Positions 34,511 through 43,526 of a stretch of DNA of 64,000 nucleotides are shown here, one piece after another. A model generated the notes under the pieces. The model was not told the DNA's origin. It did no database searches and saw nothing but the letters and a program-made list of their open reading frames with translations. Within the stretch, counting starts at the first letter, position 1; the number at the start of each line of letters is the position of its first letter. The DNA is from Clostridiales bacterium 1_7_47FAA (GTDB taxonomy: Bacteria > Bacillota > Clostridia > Lachnospirales > Lachnospiraceae): the NCBI GenBank assembly GCA_000155435.1, contig DS990260.1:1252118-1316117 (forward strand). The letters are read 5' to 3'. Both the position numbers and the translations under genes were made by a program.

Positions 34511-34843
34511 TGTATATTAAAAATGAAAAACCACTTACCCCAAAACACATCCCCATAAAACACCCTCACCAAAAAACAAAAAAGCCCACGTCAGACCAGT
34601 TACTCCCCTCATTATAATAAAATAAGTGCAGATGTCAGAGTTAATTACTCTCCAACAACTACACTTTTATGGTACAAAAAAGCCCCAGATAATCCCCTTG
34701 ATTATCCAGAACCACCTGACACTTACATCTAATACTTACATCTTCTTCTATCTACCGCCTACCCCTGACTCCCATCCTCCATAATACCACCACCCACCCC
34801 TAATCCCCAGCCATTCCACCCCTCATGGCCGGAGTCCCCCAGT
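34511..34843. other. Intergenic region upstream of spoIIIAA
   Basis: This AT-rich region holds no supported gene. Short inverted motifs such as GATAATCCCCTTGATTATCC (about 34696-34715) and two runs of AAAAAAGCCC are present, but I cannot assign them to a terminator with confidence. No conserved RNA is recognised. Confidence 0.35.
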
Positions 34844-35197
34844 CTGCAGGACGGGCCAGGGCGGGCTTTGTCCCATGGGGGCGGGCGGGGGCGGGGAGGT
34901 TCCTTCGGCTGGCGGGGGTTCGGACGCATGGTGGAGAAGGGAGCAGCTTCTTAGGTCCTGGCAAGTAAAAAGGCGGGGGTGGACGAATGCATCAAAGCAT
35001 GAGTCCAAGGTGCTCTGAGCTGAGAAAGTCCTTCAGGATTTCTCAGCGAATAGCACCGGTCCCCCGTCTTTTTACTTGTCAGGATCTTAGAAGCTGCCCC
35101 TTCGGAACCCTGCGTCCGAGCCCCCGCCAGCCGAAGGGACCTCCCTGCCCCGGCCCGGAACCCCATGGGACAAAGCCCGTCCTGGCCCGTCCTGCGG
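34844..35197. repeat. 354-bp imperfect palindrome with long inverted arms
   Basis: The left arm (34844-34980) and right arm (35061-35197) are inverted copies with roughly 80-85% identity by hand alignment. Matching blocks include GCAGGACGGGCCAGG, GGGCTTTGTCCCATGGGG, CCTTCGGCTGGCGGGGG, and CAAGTAAAAAG near the centre. Between the arms a smaller hairpin, GCTGAGAAA/TTTCTCAGC (about 35017-35048), closes the structure. It is GC-rich at the outside and AT-rich inside. It could be a mobile MITE-like element, a large structured RNA at the end of the esterase transcript, or both. No coding sequence is supported inside. Confidence 0.85.
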
Positions 35198-35208
35198 ACG
35201 CACCCCCG

Positions 35209-36174
35209 CTACCTCCCCCTCTTAACCTTCCTGACCACCTGCCCCGACCGTCTCCGGTCAATCCGGAACACGATCTGCATGAAGCGGGCCACCTCATCCC
35301 ACGCCTCCCTGCTCTCAGGTATCAGATCCATGCTCATCTGGAACACATGGAACATACCCTCATAGACCGAAACCCGGCGCCGCACGCCTGCCTGTCTGGC
35401 ATTCTCAGCGGCTGCCAGCGTATCACTGAGAAGCATTTCATGGCTGCCTGCCTGTAACAGCATGGCAGGAAGTCCCCTGTAATCGCCGAATACCGGGGAC
35501 AGGTACGGGTCCCTTGGATCCGCATCCCCGATATACGTGGAATTATAAAGCATTGTCTCCCTGGAATTGCCAAACAGCGGGTCCTTTTCAAAATTAAAAT
35601 CATAACTGTCGCCGCTGCATGTGACGTCCGCCCACGGTGACATGAGCACCAGCCCTGCAGGCTGCGGCAGTCCGTGGTCCCTGAGGTAAAGGCACAAGGC
35701 AAGGGCAAGGCCGCCGCCGGCCGAATCCCCAGCAATCACTATCTGTCCCGGGCGGTAGCGTTTTTCCTTCACCAGCCACTGGTAGGCATGGAGCGCGTCC
35801 TCCAGGGCCGCCGGATACGGGTATTCCGGGGCAACCCTGTAATCCGCGGTCAGCACATCCCCGCCAAAGCTGAGACGGGAATAGCGCACCGCAAACTTCC
35901 GGTATATGTTCTTCATGGGACCGATATAGCCGCCTCCGTGCAACTGCAGCACGGCCCGTCCCGTCACCACGCCCTCGGGCTTTAAGAACTCCATTTTAAA
36001 TGGTCCATTTTCAATAATCTCATACTCATAACCGGACGGGCAGACCCAGGCAGGTTCCACTGGATTCTTCCTGAATTCGCCTGTCTGTATGGGCTTTCCT
36101 AAGGAAGTCTCCATGATGTCGTGTATCATATCACGCATCAGGCCTCCCCGGATGCTTACCTTCTTATTCCGCAT
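35209..36174 (-). CDS. Alpha/beta hydrolase (hormone-sensitive-lipase family esterase)
   Basis: The 321-residue protein has the HSL-family oxyanion motif HGGGYIGPM (about residue 79), the nucleophile elbow IAGDSAGGGLALAL (about 150), an aspartate region DPRDPYLSPVFGDYRG, and a likely catalytic histidine in EGMFHVFQMSMD. It is therefore an esterase or deacylase of small acyl substrates. It starts after AGGAGGAG, 19 bp downstream of the condensation-domain gene, so the two are one operon. A role in adding and removing acyl groups on a shared substrate is suggested by context only. Confidence 0.9.
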   Translation of the reverse strand: MRNKKVSIRGGLMRDMIHDIMETSLGKPIQTGEFRKNPVEPAWVCPSGYEYEIIENGPFKMEFLKPEGVVTGRAVLQLHGGGYIGPMKNIYRKFAVRYSRLSFGGDVLTADYRVAPEYPYPAALEDALHAYQWLVKEKRYRPGQIVIAGDSAGGGLALALCLYLRDHGLPQPAGLVLMSPWADVTCSGDSYDFNFEKDPLFGNSRETMLYNSTYIGDADPRDPYLSPVFGDYRGLPAMLLQAGSHEMLLSDTLAAAENARQAGVRRRVSVYEGMFHVFQMSMDLIPESREAWDEVARFMQIVFRIDRRRSGQVVRKVKRGR

Positions 36175-36193
36175 TTGGTCTCCTCCTGGTTCC

Positions 36194-38041
36194 CTATAGA
36201 TGGAACCGTCTGATTAATTCATTCTTCACTCCCCTGTCCCCCAGGAAAATGGTCATGGCCAGGATGAACACAGTGAGCACCACTGTAATCAACGCCATAA
36301 GCGGCTTTGTGACAAGCCCCGCCGCCCACAGGATCAGCGGTATGAAGCTGAATATGGTGATGGCAAGCTGGTACATGAAATAGCTCTGCCAGTTCAAACG
36401 GTTGACAAGTATCAAAAACACCACAGCCACATCCGCGAACAGGATGGTGGCAGGCACCGCATAATTCACGGACCAGCCCTCATAACCAAGCACCCAGTCA
36501 ATCATGATCAGCAGTACCTGCATCCCAACCGTCTCGATGACAACCGTTTTCCCCAGATTCGCATGCTTTAGTATGGAATAACGGACCGTAAGCCCTGCAT
36601 AGGCAATCCCGGGTATGGCGATGCCGGACCACCAGAGATGGTCATAGGTGGCAATATTCACCACCCCCAGCACCACGGCAACCGCGGCCAGGATTCCGTA
36701 AAATATATAAACCAGCTTCTTCCACTTATTCTTATCATATTCCACAACCGGGTAGGTATCCTTCCACGCTTCCGGTTTCGCAAGCCCGTTGCTCTCCAAC
36801 GCCACCGGTATCCCGGCCTGTTCAAGATGCCCGAAAAAGCAGTCCTCCAGACGGCTGTCCACAAATACCTTGGTAAATGTAATATTGACCTTGCCCTCAT
36901 AGGCACACACGCCGCATTTGGCTGGCTGGCGTTTGGAAACCCCGATGAGCAGATGGAAATTCTCAATCTCATCCCGGTACTCCTCATCCATGGTGATGGG
37001 ACCGATGTTGGACAGTGTCATGGTATGCGCCCTGTCATTGCGCCTGAAAATAAATCCCAGGGCCAGCCATTTGACAAACAGGGGCAGGATGCGCACATAC
37101 CACTTCTTCTCATTGGACACATTATAGGAAATGGTCTGTTCCAGCTTTTCCTTCACAATATTGTCATCCATCTGGCTGCAGACCGCGGCCAGGATGGAAT
37201 CAAAGGAGCCGTCCCCCTTCTCCCCGTCGTAATCAATGGCTGTCACCGCAAAGAAATTGGACGCCGTGTCCGAGCCGAAAAATGCCCTCAGGTTAATGGG
37301 CAGGTTGATGCCGATTGGCTGCCCGCCGGGCGTTCCGTCCATATAAACCTGGCAGATGGACCATATGAGGGAGGTGGTCAGGTATTTTGTGACGCTGACT
37401 CCTTTTTCACGGCATGCCCGTTTCAGATCCTGTATATCCACAGTGCCGTGCACCACGCTCTCGCCGCCCATGGAAAGGTATTCCCCCTCCATCTTGTAGG
37501 CTGGTTTGGAACTGTAGCGTCTGCCCGGCATCTTTTTGTAATTCTTCAGATAGCTGTCCTCAATCTTATAGGCAGCCCCCGGTTCTTCCTCCCTGGACGG
37601 ATGAGGCGTGCCCCGCTTCAGGTCAAGATAGCGGGCGGTCAGTTCACGGATGAAATTCACGGCCCCCATACCGTCCGTGACCGCGTGGAACACCTCCAGG
37701 TTGATGCGGCGGCCATAATAGCTGACCCGGAACAGATACAGCTGGTTGCTCTTGGGGTCAATATAACGGCAGGGCCAGGAGGTTTCCTTTTCTATATAAG
37801 GCGTGCGTTTGTTGCCTTCAAAGTAATACCAGAAAAACCCACGCTTCAGTTTCACCTTGAATCCCTTAAACATGGGTAGGGTATCCTCCAGCGCCTGCTG
37901 AAGCAGATTGGGCACTATATCATGTTTTAATATGACTGAGATGCGGAACACGTTGCTCAGGTTTTCATTGGCAATCATGGGAAATATCTTTCCTGTATTG
38001 TCAAGCCTGTGCCAGCGCTTCCCCTGAGGATCCTTCTTCAT
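36194..38041 (-). CDS. Condensation-domain/acetyltransferase-like protein with C-terminal membrane domain
   Basis: Residues 1-430 resemble alcohol-acetyltransferase and NRPS condensation folds. They include the catalytic-type motif EVFHAVTDGMGAVNFI near residue 130 (HxxxDG) and GINLPINLRAFFGSDTASNF. Residues 440-615 have about five or six membrane helices, such as LVYIFYGILAAVAVVLGVVN and PLMALITVVLTVFILAMTIF, matching the DUF6320-type C-terminus. It may acylate a lipid or alcohol at the membrane. The downstream esterase supports acyl-group chemistry. The substrate is unknown. The long plus-strand frame at 36638-37879 is its antisense shadow. Confidence 0.82.
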   Translation of the reverse strand: MKKDPQGKRWHRLDNTGKIFPMIANENLSNVFRISVILKHDIVPNLLQQALEDTLPMFKGFKVKLKRGFFWYYFEGNKRTPYIEKETSWPCRYIDPKSNQLYLFRVSYYGRRINLEVFHAVTDGMGAVNFIRELTARYLDLKRGTPHPSREEEPGAAYKIEDSYLKNYKKMPGRRYSSKPAYKMEGEYLSMGGESVVHGTVDIQDLKRACREKGVSVTKYLTTSLIWSICQVYMDGTPGGQPIGINLPINLRAFFGSDTASNFFAVTAIDYDGEKGDGSFDSILAAVCSQMDDNIVKEKLEQTISYNVSNEKKWYVRILPLFVKWLALGFIFRRNDRAHTMTLSNIGPITMDEEYRDEIENFHLLIGVSKRQPAKCGVCAYEGKVNITFTKVFVDSRLEDCFFGHLEQAGIPVALESNGLAKPEAWKDTYPVVEYDKNKWKKLVYIFYGILAAVAVVLGVVNIATYDHLWWSGIAIPGIAYAGLTVRYSILKHANLGKTVVIETVGMQVLLIMIDWVLGYEGWSVNYAVPATILFADVAVVFLILVNRLNWQSYFMYQLAITIFSFIPLILWAAGLVTKPLMALITVVLTVFILAMTIFLGDRGVKNELIRRFHL

Positions 38042-38237
38042 GGCCTGCCTTCTTCCTTCTGATAAATTATAATGGGAAAATGCCCTGTAAGAGACATTGA
38101 TTTACACAACACAGTATTAGTATACCCCAAAGAAACATCTTCCTGCAATCATTATCTGTTTTCCCTTCTGGAAACATGATATACTATGGTCATATGACCC
38201 GCATGGAAATGTATATACTATCAGGGATAACAGATGA

Positions 38238-38290
38238 AGCATATCAGGGATGTCAGATGCAGCATATAAGGGATATCAGATGCAGCATCC
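38238..38290 (+). repeat. 23-bp direct repeat in the leader of the PLP-enzyme gene
   Basis: Two adjacent 23-bp units (38238-38260 and 38261-38283) share AGCATAT, GGGAT and TCAGATGC, and a third begins with AGCATCC. They lie 45-100 bp upstream of the start of the PLP enzyme. They could be operator sites for a regulator or a leader element; neither is established. Confidence 0.7.
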
Positions 38291-38334
38291 GTATGTGCCT
38301 GAACATGCTTTATCAGGACGAGGAGGATTACAAA

Positions 38335-39399
38335 ATGAATGATTTAAGACAACGGTGCGCCGCGGCGCGCAAACTGCTGGAAAGGATGCCAAAGGCAGGG
38401 CTTGGATTCTTTCCCACACCCTTTTACAGGCTTTCTAACCTGTCCGGGGAACTGGGGGTTAACCTTTATATCAAGCGGGATGACTTCACCGGCATGAACC
38501 TGTTTGGGGGCAACAAGGTGCGAAAGCTCCAGTATCTGATTGGGGATGCTGCCGCAAAGGGATGCGGATATGTATTCACCTTCGGCGCAACCCAGTCCAA
38601 CCATGCCATGCAGACCGTATCCGCCTGCCGCCGCTGCGGATTAAAACCAATCCTGTACCTGGTGGCAATCGTGGAACCGGACGAGGAGGACCTGCGCGCC
38701 AACCTTCTGTTAGATAAGATCATGGGCGCTGAGATACACATTGTGAAAATGCTGCCCGGCGAAGAGGAGAATGCCGCCGATGAACAGGCCGTGGTCATGG
38801 CCAGGGAACACATGAAGCGCCTGGAGTCAGAGGGACACCGTTGCTATGAAGTGCCCATGGGCGGGGCCAGTCCGGTTGGCTCCGTTGGTTTCATTGAAGG
38901 CTATGTGGAATTCATGGAACAGACCCTTTCCATGGATTTCCATCCTGACTATGTGTTCCACGGCACCGGCACCGGCGGGACCATGGCAGGCCTGGCAGCA
39001 GGCCGTGTCCTTACAGGCTCGGACGCGGCAATCATTTCCATCAACGTAAGCTGGAAGGACAAGGGCTATCCCGGCCGCGCCGGGGCGCTGGCGAATGAAA
39101 GCCTGAAACTGATAGGGGCGGATGTGACCGTGGATGCTGACAGGGATATCCATACGGACCTGAACTATTACCTGCCCGGATACGAGATTCCCAACCAGGC
39201 ATCCACTGAGGCAATCCGTCTCCTGGCTGAAAAGGAAGGACTCTTCGTTGACCCGGTCTATACGGGAAAGGCATTTGCCGGAATGCTGGACTACATCCGA
39301 AGCGGCAGGGTGCCTCAGGGAAGCAATGTTGTCTTCTGGCACACAGGCGGGGCCACGGCCCTGTTTGCGGAAAAGGAAATCCTGGGCGCCATTGTATAG
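38335..39399 (+). CDS. PLP-dependent D-cysteine desulfhydrase / ACC deaminase family enzyme
   Basis: The 354-residue protein belongs to the fold-type II PLP enzymes that release ammonia and a keto acid from D-cysteine or 1-aminocyclopropane carboxylate. Visible features are the substrate segment YIKRDDFTGMNLFGGNKVRK, whose last lysine binds PLP (about residue 60), TFGATQSNHAMQ, and the PLP-phosphate loop FHGTGTGGTMAGL. The frame is open to 38176, but ATG 38335 is chosen because AGGAGG lies 8 nt upstream. D-cysteine desulfhydrase is more likely than ACC deaminase in a gut anaerobe. It is monocistronic. Confidence 0.88.
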   Translation: MNDLRQRCAAARKLLERMPKAGLGFFPTPFYRLSNLSGELGVNLYIKRDDFTGMNLFGGNKVRKLQYLIGDAAAKGCGYVFTFGATQSNHAMQTVSACRRCGLKPILYLVAIVEPDEEDLRANLLLDKIMGAEIHIVKMLPGEEENAADEQAVVMAREHMKRLESEGHRCYEVPMGGASPVGSVGFIEGYVEFMEQTLSMDFHPDYVFHGTGTGGTMAGLAAGRVLTGSDAAIISINVSWKDKGYPGRAGALANESLKLIGADVTVDADRDIHTDLNYYLPGYEIPNQASTEAIRLLAEKEGLFVDPVYTGKAFAGMLDYIRSGRVPQGSNVVFWHTGGATALFAEKEILGAIV

Positions 39400-39520
39400 T
39401 TCCTGGCGCAGGCATCCTCTCCCCTTCAAAACCGCAGGAAATATCATGAAATAAATTCCCTTTCCGGTACAATATAAGTGTCTTATAAATAAAAACACAA
39501 CCAGAAAGAGGAGGATTTCC

Positions 39521-40642
39521 ATGAAAACAGTATATACCCGCAGCACCCTGCTGGCAGGAACACATTATGAGGCTGGTTACCGCCTGGGCACACAGTACGC
39601 AGCCATCCCCCAGCTGAAGTCACATTTCACAGCCGGATACCCGGGCTTTGGGACAGAGGAATGGGAAAAGGCCGCTGCCCTGTTTTCCCAATGGTGTCCG
39701 GGACTGAACGAGGAACTGCAGGGGGTTGCGGACGCCCTTCAGACCCGGCCCCAGAACCTTGTCTATTATGCCATGACCTGGCTCCGTCCCGGATGCAGCC
39801 ACATTTCCCTGCTGCCGTCCATGACAAAGGACGGACACCCAAAGGTTGCGCGCAACTATGAATTCAACGATGCATTTGAGGATTTTAATGTAATCAAGAC
39901 CAGCATACAGGGCGCATACACCCATATCGGGACCAGCGTCCTGGGGCTAGGCAGGGACGATGGGTTCAATGAGATGGGACTTGCGGTAACCATGAGTTCC
40001 ACCACCTTCCCTGTGGGGGTTGATGGGAACATGCGCCGTCCCGCCGTCACCGGGCTTCAGTTCTGGGCCGTCATCCGCACGCTGCTTGACACCTGCCGGG
40101 ACGTGGCCGAATGCCTGGAGCGGTTAAAAGACATGCCCATTGCATTTAATATGAACCTGATCCTCACGGACAAGGCCGGCAATGCAGCCCTCTATGAGAC
40201 ACTGGACGGGCGGAAGGCTTTCAGGACCATCAATCCTGACTCCGACGCGCAGTACCTGTATGCCACAAACCATCCGCTCCTTGAGGAGCTGATTCCCCAT
40301 GAACCCCAGGTCCTGGAGAACTCCCTGAAACGCTGCGGGAACATTAAGGCATTCCTGCAGCAGCACGGGGAGGGACTTGATACGGAAGAATTAAAACAGT
40401 TCCTTCTCACCCCATACCCGGCCGGACTGTCCTGCCCTTATTATGATGACTTTTTCGGCACCACAAAAAGCATGGTCATTGACCCGGCAGCCGGGACCAT
40501 GGAGCTTTGCTGGGGCGGACAGGAAGGAAATGGCTGGCAGCATTATTCCCTGGAAGGAGATTTCACGGAAGGCGTCAGGGCTGTGGAACTGTGCAGCCAG
40601 CCTGCTCCCCCATCCCTCTTCCAACTGACAGACAATAAATAA
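39521..40642 (+). CDS. C45-family autoproteolytic acyltransferase/hydrolase
   Basis: The 373-residue protein resembles the penicillin acyltransferase-like N-terminal nucleophile hydrolases (C45). In this family the precursor cleaves itself before a cysteine that becomes the nucleophile; here that residue is the cysteine in LRPGCSHISLLPS (about residue 90), followed by RNYEFNDAFEDFN. Later conserved parts include TGLQFWAVIRTLLDTC and YLYATNHPLLE. The substrate is unknown; bile-salt-hydrolase-like or N-acyl amide substrates are possible. It starts after GAGGAGG and ends 13 bp before an AraC-type regulator, so the two are likely an operon. Confidence 0.85.
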   Translation: MKTVYTRSTLLAGTHYEAGYRLGTQYAAIPQLKSHFTAGYPGFGTEEWEKAAALFSQWCPGLNEELQGVADALQTRPQNLVYYAMTWLRPGCSHISLLPSMTKDGHPKVARNYEFNDAFEDFNVIKTSIQGAYTHIGTSVLGLGRDDGFNEMGLAVTMSSTTFPVGVDGNMRRPAVTGLQFWAVIRTLLDTCRDVAECLERLKDMPIAFNMNLILTDKAGNAALYETLDGRKAFRTINPDSDAQYLYATNHPLLEELIPHEPQVLENSLKRCGNIKAFLQQHGEGLDTEELKQFLLTPYPAGLSCPYYDDFFGTTKSMVIDPAAGTMELCWGGQEGNGWQHYSLEGDFTEGVRAVELCSQPAPPSLFQLTDNK

Positions 40643-40655
40643 ACAGGAGTTTTTC

Positions 40656-41534
40656 ATGAATTACGAACAATCACTGGAACAGGCCGTTGTGTATATTGAA
40701 AACCATCTGGGCGATGCACTGACAGTAGAGGAGGTGGCCCGCCACGCGGGCTACTCCTACTACCATCTGACCCGGGTATTCTCAGCCCTGCTGGGCGAAA
40801 GCGTGGGCAGTTATATTAAGAAACGCCGTCTCTCCAGTGCAGCCAGGGAACTGCTCTACACGGACAGACGGATTATTGACATCGCGGTCAGCCATGGCTT
40901 TGAATCCAGCGAGGCATTCAGCCGCGCCTTCAAATCCGTCTATCACGTAAGCCCTGTTAAGTACCGTCAGAACCGCCTGGAGCTTTTCATCAGCTCCAAG
41001 CCAAAAATGGACCAGCTCATGCTGGCCCATCTGACGAACAACCTGACTGTCCACCCCAGGATCCTGGAGCTTCCTGATATAAAAGCAGCCGGACTGCGCG
41101 GCTTCACCACACTTGGCGATAACGTGATCCCCGGACTGTGGGAAACCTTCCGCGCACAGATGCACCTGATTCCCAACACATTTGCGGACAGCCGCGGCTT
41201 TGGCATCTGCGAGGCCTGCGAAGACGGCAACAACCTGTATACCATGAATGATAATGTGCTGTTCCCGGAGGTGGCCGCGGTGGAGGTCTCCTCCTTCGAC
41301 AACCTTCCTTCCCCCTTTATCCCCAAGATCCTGAAGGGCGGGAAGTACGCCGTATTCACCCACACGGGAAGCCTTAAAAGCCTGTCCCTGTCCTTCCGGT
41401 ATATCTGGAGCACATGGTTCCTGACAACGGATGAGCAGTTGGACGAGCGGGAAGACTTTGAGCTGTACGATGAACGCTTTCTGGGGTACGACCACGCCCA
41501 CAGCCAGATTGACCTCTATATCCCTGTGAAATGA
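40656..41534 (+). CDS. AraC-family regulator with GyrI-like effector domain
   Basis: The 292-residue protein has an N-terminal AraC HTH pair (residues 1-105: LTVEEVARHAGYSYYHLTRV, RIIDIAVSHGFESSEAFSRA) and a C-terminal GyrI/Rob-like small-molecule domain (LPDIKAAGLRGFTTLGDNVI through ERFLGYDHAHSQIDLYIPVK). Such MarA/Rob-type regulators respond to small hydrophobic ligands. Immediate proximity to the C45 hydrolase suggests it controls that gene or senses its product; this is inference. Confidence 0.92.
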   Translation: MNYEQSLEQAVVYIENHLGDALTVEEVARHAGYSYYHLTRVFSALLGESVGSYIKKRRLSSAARELLYTDRRIIDIAVSHGFESSEAFSRAFKSVYHVSPVKYRQNRLELFISSKPKMDQLMLAHLTNNLTVHPRILELPDIKAAGLRGFTTLGDNVIPGLWETFRAQMHLIPNTFADSRGFGICEACEDGNNLYTMNDNVLFPEVAAVEVSSFDNLPSPFIPKILKGGKYAVFTHTGSLKSLSLSFRYIWSTWFLTTDEQLDEREDFELYDERFLGYDHAHSQIDLYIPVK

Positions 41535-41558
41535 AGGCCGGGGCGTCCTTCCATCCTC

Positions 41559-42503
41559 CTACTTTTCCATCCTTCCAAATGCCTCCAGGAAACTCAGCTT
41601 CTCAATTGCTTTGGATGCCATCCACCAGTTCTCGCTAATCGCGAATTCCTTTGGATACTCATCCCCCAGGCCAAACCATGTCCATGTAATATTCCAGACG
41701 CCTCCCGGATTTCTTGTATCCACCAGGTAATCCAGTTCCAGATCCACAACCTCCTCATTCCCAGGATAAAAGGGACATTCAGGCGACCAGATGAATTCAG
41801 ACGGCCTGGGCGTATAGGATGCCCAGTTATCCGGATTGCGCTCAATGGAACGGTTCACCAGACCTGGCAGGGCTTCTTTTATGGATTCACAGTCAAAGCG
41901 GCGGCCCATACCGCATGCCTCCAGCTCCTGGACCAGCATGCCGGTCCCTCCTGCCCCCATTTCCCCAAGATCCTCTGTCCGCTTCATTTTATCCAGTATC
42001 CGTCCAGCGTACCCGATGGCCTTTGCATAAAGCCCTGACTGCCTGTCCCCATGGCGCAGGATAAATGTACATAAGCCTGCTGAGATTCCCATATCCTGAA
42101 CCCGGTTGACGGACTCATCATATGTCATCCAGGGTGCCCTGGGATAATCATCATTGGACGGGATACTGAAATTCCAGCCGTCCTCCGACATATGCACCCC
42201 GCTGTCAAGGTAGTTAAGCATTCCTTTTATGACCGGGTGGTCATTGTCCGTAAATCCAATCCGCCTGAGTATTCCCGTGACAACCAGGACAGCGTAAGGC
42301 GAGGACTCCGTATTCCAGCAATCCGGCTCCACCGCATTTCCAAATCCCCCGTCCTCATTCTGGTAAAATTCCAGCATTTCCATGACGCGTTCCCTGGTCC
42401 CGCCTTCAAAACAGAACTGCCATAACGCCAGTTCCAGGGGCCGTGCATTGCGGTATATCCAGGTGCGTACTTCCCTGTATGCTGCCTTGCTTAATTTCTT
42501 CAT
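41559..42503 (-). CDS. Hypothetical protein with prenyltransferase-like alpha/alpha toroid
   Basis: The 314-residue protein is not assigned to a pathway. It contains repeat segments such as MLEFYQNEDGGFGNAVEPDC, MLNYLDSGVHMSEDGWNF and LDTRNPGGVWNITWTWFG-like helices with D-G-G-F/W patterns, which recall terpenoid cyclase/prenyltransferase repeat folds. No catalytic DxDD or zinc site is evident. ATG 42503 follows GGAGG. It is convergent with the AraC gene on its left and shares its strand with the AraC gene upstream on its right. Confidence 0.75.
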   Translation of the reverse strand: MKKLSKAAYREVRTWIYRNARPLELALWQFCFEGGTRERVMEMLEFYQNEDGGFGNAVEPDCWNTESSPYAVLVVTGILRRIGFTDNDHPVIKGMLNYLDSGVHMSEDGWNFSIPSNDDYPRAPWMTYDESVNRVQDMGISAGLCTFILRHGDRQSGLYAKAIGYAGRILDKMKRTEDLGEMGAGGTGMLVQELEACGMGRRFDCESIKEALPGLVNRSIERNPDNWASYTPRPSEFIWSPECPFYPGNEEVVDLELDYLVDTRNPGGVWNITWTWFGLGDEYPKEFAISENWWMASKAIEKLSFLEAFGRMEK

Positions 42504-42637
42504 CTGATACCTCCGAATCATGTTTGGAAAAACTATATCATAAGAGGATGCATCTGTATTGAAAAAAAACGACATCCGGTATCACGGCATCCGATACACC
42601 CTGGTCCTCCGTGCAGGGACAGCACGAAAAACAGCGT

Positions 42638-43459
42638 TCAGACCCACTCCAAAGCGGACTGCCTTGCCTGGTCCGGCCAGACGCCGTGAAACCGTCTGAA
42701 CTCATTGAGCAGATGGGACTGGTCCGAGTATCCATACCGGTACACTGCATCCTGAATCCGGAACTCCTTTTGTCCCACTATCTCCCGCCATACATTCTGG
42801 TACCGCACCAGGCTGGCTGTCCGCTTCATGGAAATGCCGATATCCCGCTGGAAAAGGCGTTCCATCTGCCTCTGGCCCACACAGGTGTGGCCGCATAATT
42901 CTTTTACCGCGGCATTTCCCTTTGTCTTCAGGATATAGTCAATGGCATTATACAGGTTGGGATTGTACTGGTCCGGCTTCAGCTTTTCCAGCAAGAACCG
43001 TTCCATCCATGCAATCCGTTCCCCCGCCAAACGGTAATAAAGAAATATATCAAAACCAGCCGTGTATCCTGGCTGCACCAGTTCCAGGTCCCAAACCTGG
43101 TTATATAAATCCCTGAAATCCAAATCCAGAAACAGCCTGGCTGCCCAAAAATAAAACCTGACCGCAAAGCTGGTCACCTCATCCCCGGTCACCCTGTGCG
43201 GTTTAAACACGGAATAGTCCTGTAACCCGCACAGCCTGGTTTTTACGGTCTGTCTTGAGTGGTTGATTTCAATAATAATGTCCATGCAGGTGTCCGGGAT
43301 TACCCGCACGGCGCCGCCCTTCCCGTTGCCTTCCATGGCCCAGAAACAGGCGATATAGGGGCGCAGGGCAGGGCAGGGTGCATATTCAGTATAAGAATCA
43401 TCCCTTAAAAAGGGCCGCGATGTCAATGGGCGGTATCGTGTGTCAAATGCAGGTATCAT
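42638..43459 (-). CDS. AraC-family transcriptional regulator
   Basis: The 273-residue protein has an N-terminal DUF6597-type sensing domain (YTEYAPCPALRPYIACFWAM, IPDTCMDIIIEI) and a C-terminal HTH domain (ELCGHTCVGQRQMERLFQRD, VYRYGYSDQSHLLNEFRRFH). ATG 43459 is chosen: AAAAGGA lies upstream, and the earlier in-frame ATG at 43519 lacks a ribosome binding site. The likely target is not visible; the neighbouring DUF1062 and toroid genes are candidates. Confidence 0.9.
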   Translation of the reverse strand: MIPAFDTRYRPLTSRPFLRDDSYTEYAPCPALRPYIACFWAMEGNGKGGAVRVIPDTCMDIIIEINHSRQTVKTRLCGLQDYSVFKPHRVTGDEVTSFAVRFYFWAARLFLDLDFRDLYNQVWDLELVQPGYTAGFDIFLYYRLAGERIAWMERFLLEKLKPDQYNPNLYNAIDYILKTKGNAAVKELCGHTCVGQRQMERLFQRDIGISMKRTASLVRYQNVWREIVGQKEFRIQDAVYRYGYSDQSHLLNEFRRFHGVWPDQARQSALEWV

Positions 43460-43526
43460 GAAGCGTATTCCTTTTCCCTCAGACTTTGTCAGGTTCAGAC
43501 ACGCTCTAGTATAAGCCATGGGACCG

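Noticed and set aside
36638..37879. A 413-codon plus-strand frame
   Set aside because: It is entirely antisense to the condensation-domain gene, whose protein has clear motifs and a ribosome binding site; the translation has no recognisable domain.
38176..38334. Extended N-terminus of the PLP enzyme
   Set aside because: The extra 53 codons include the 23-bp repeats and have no ribosome binding site, while ATG 38335 has a perfect one.
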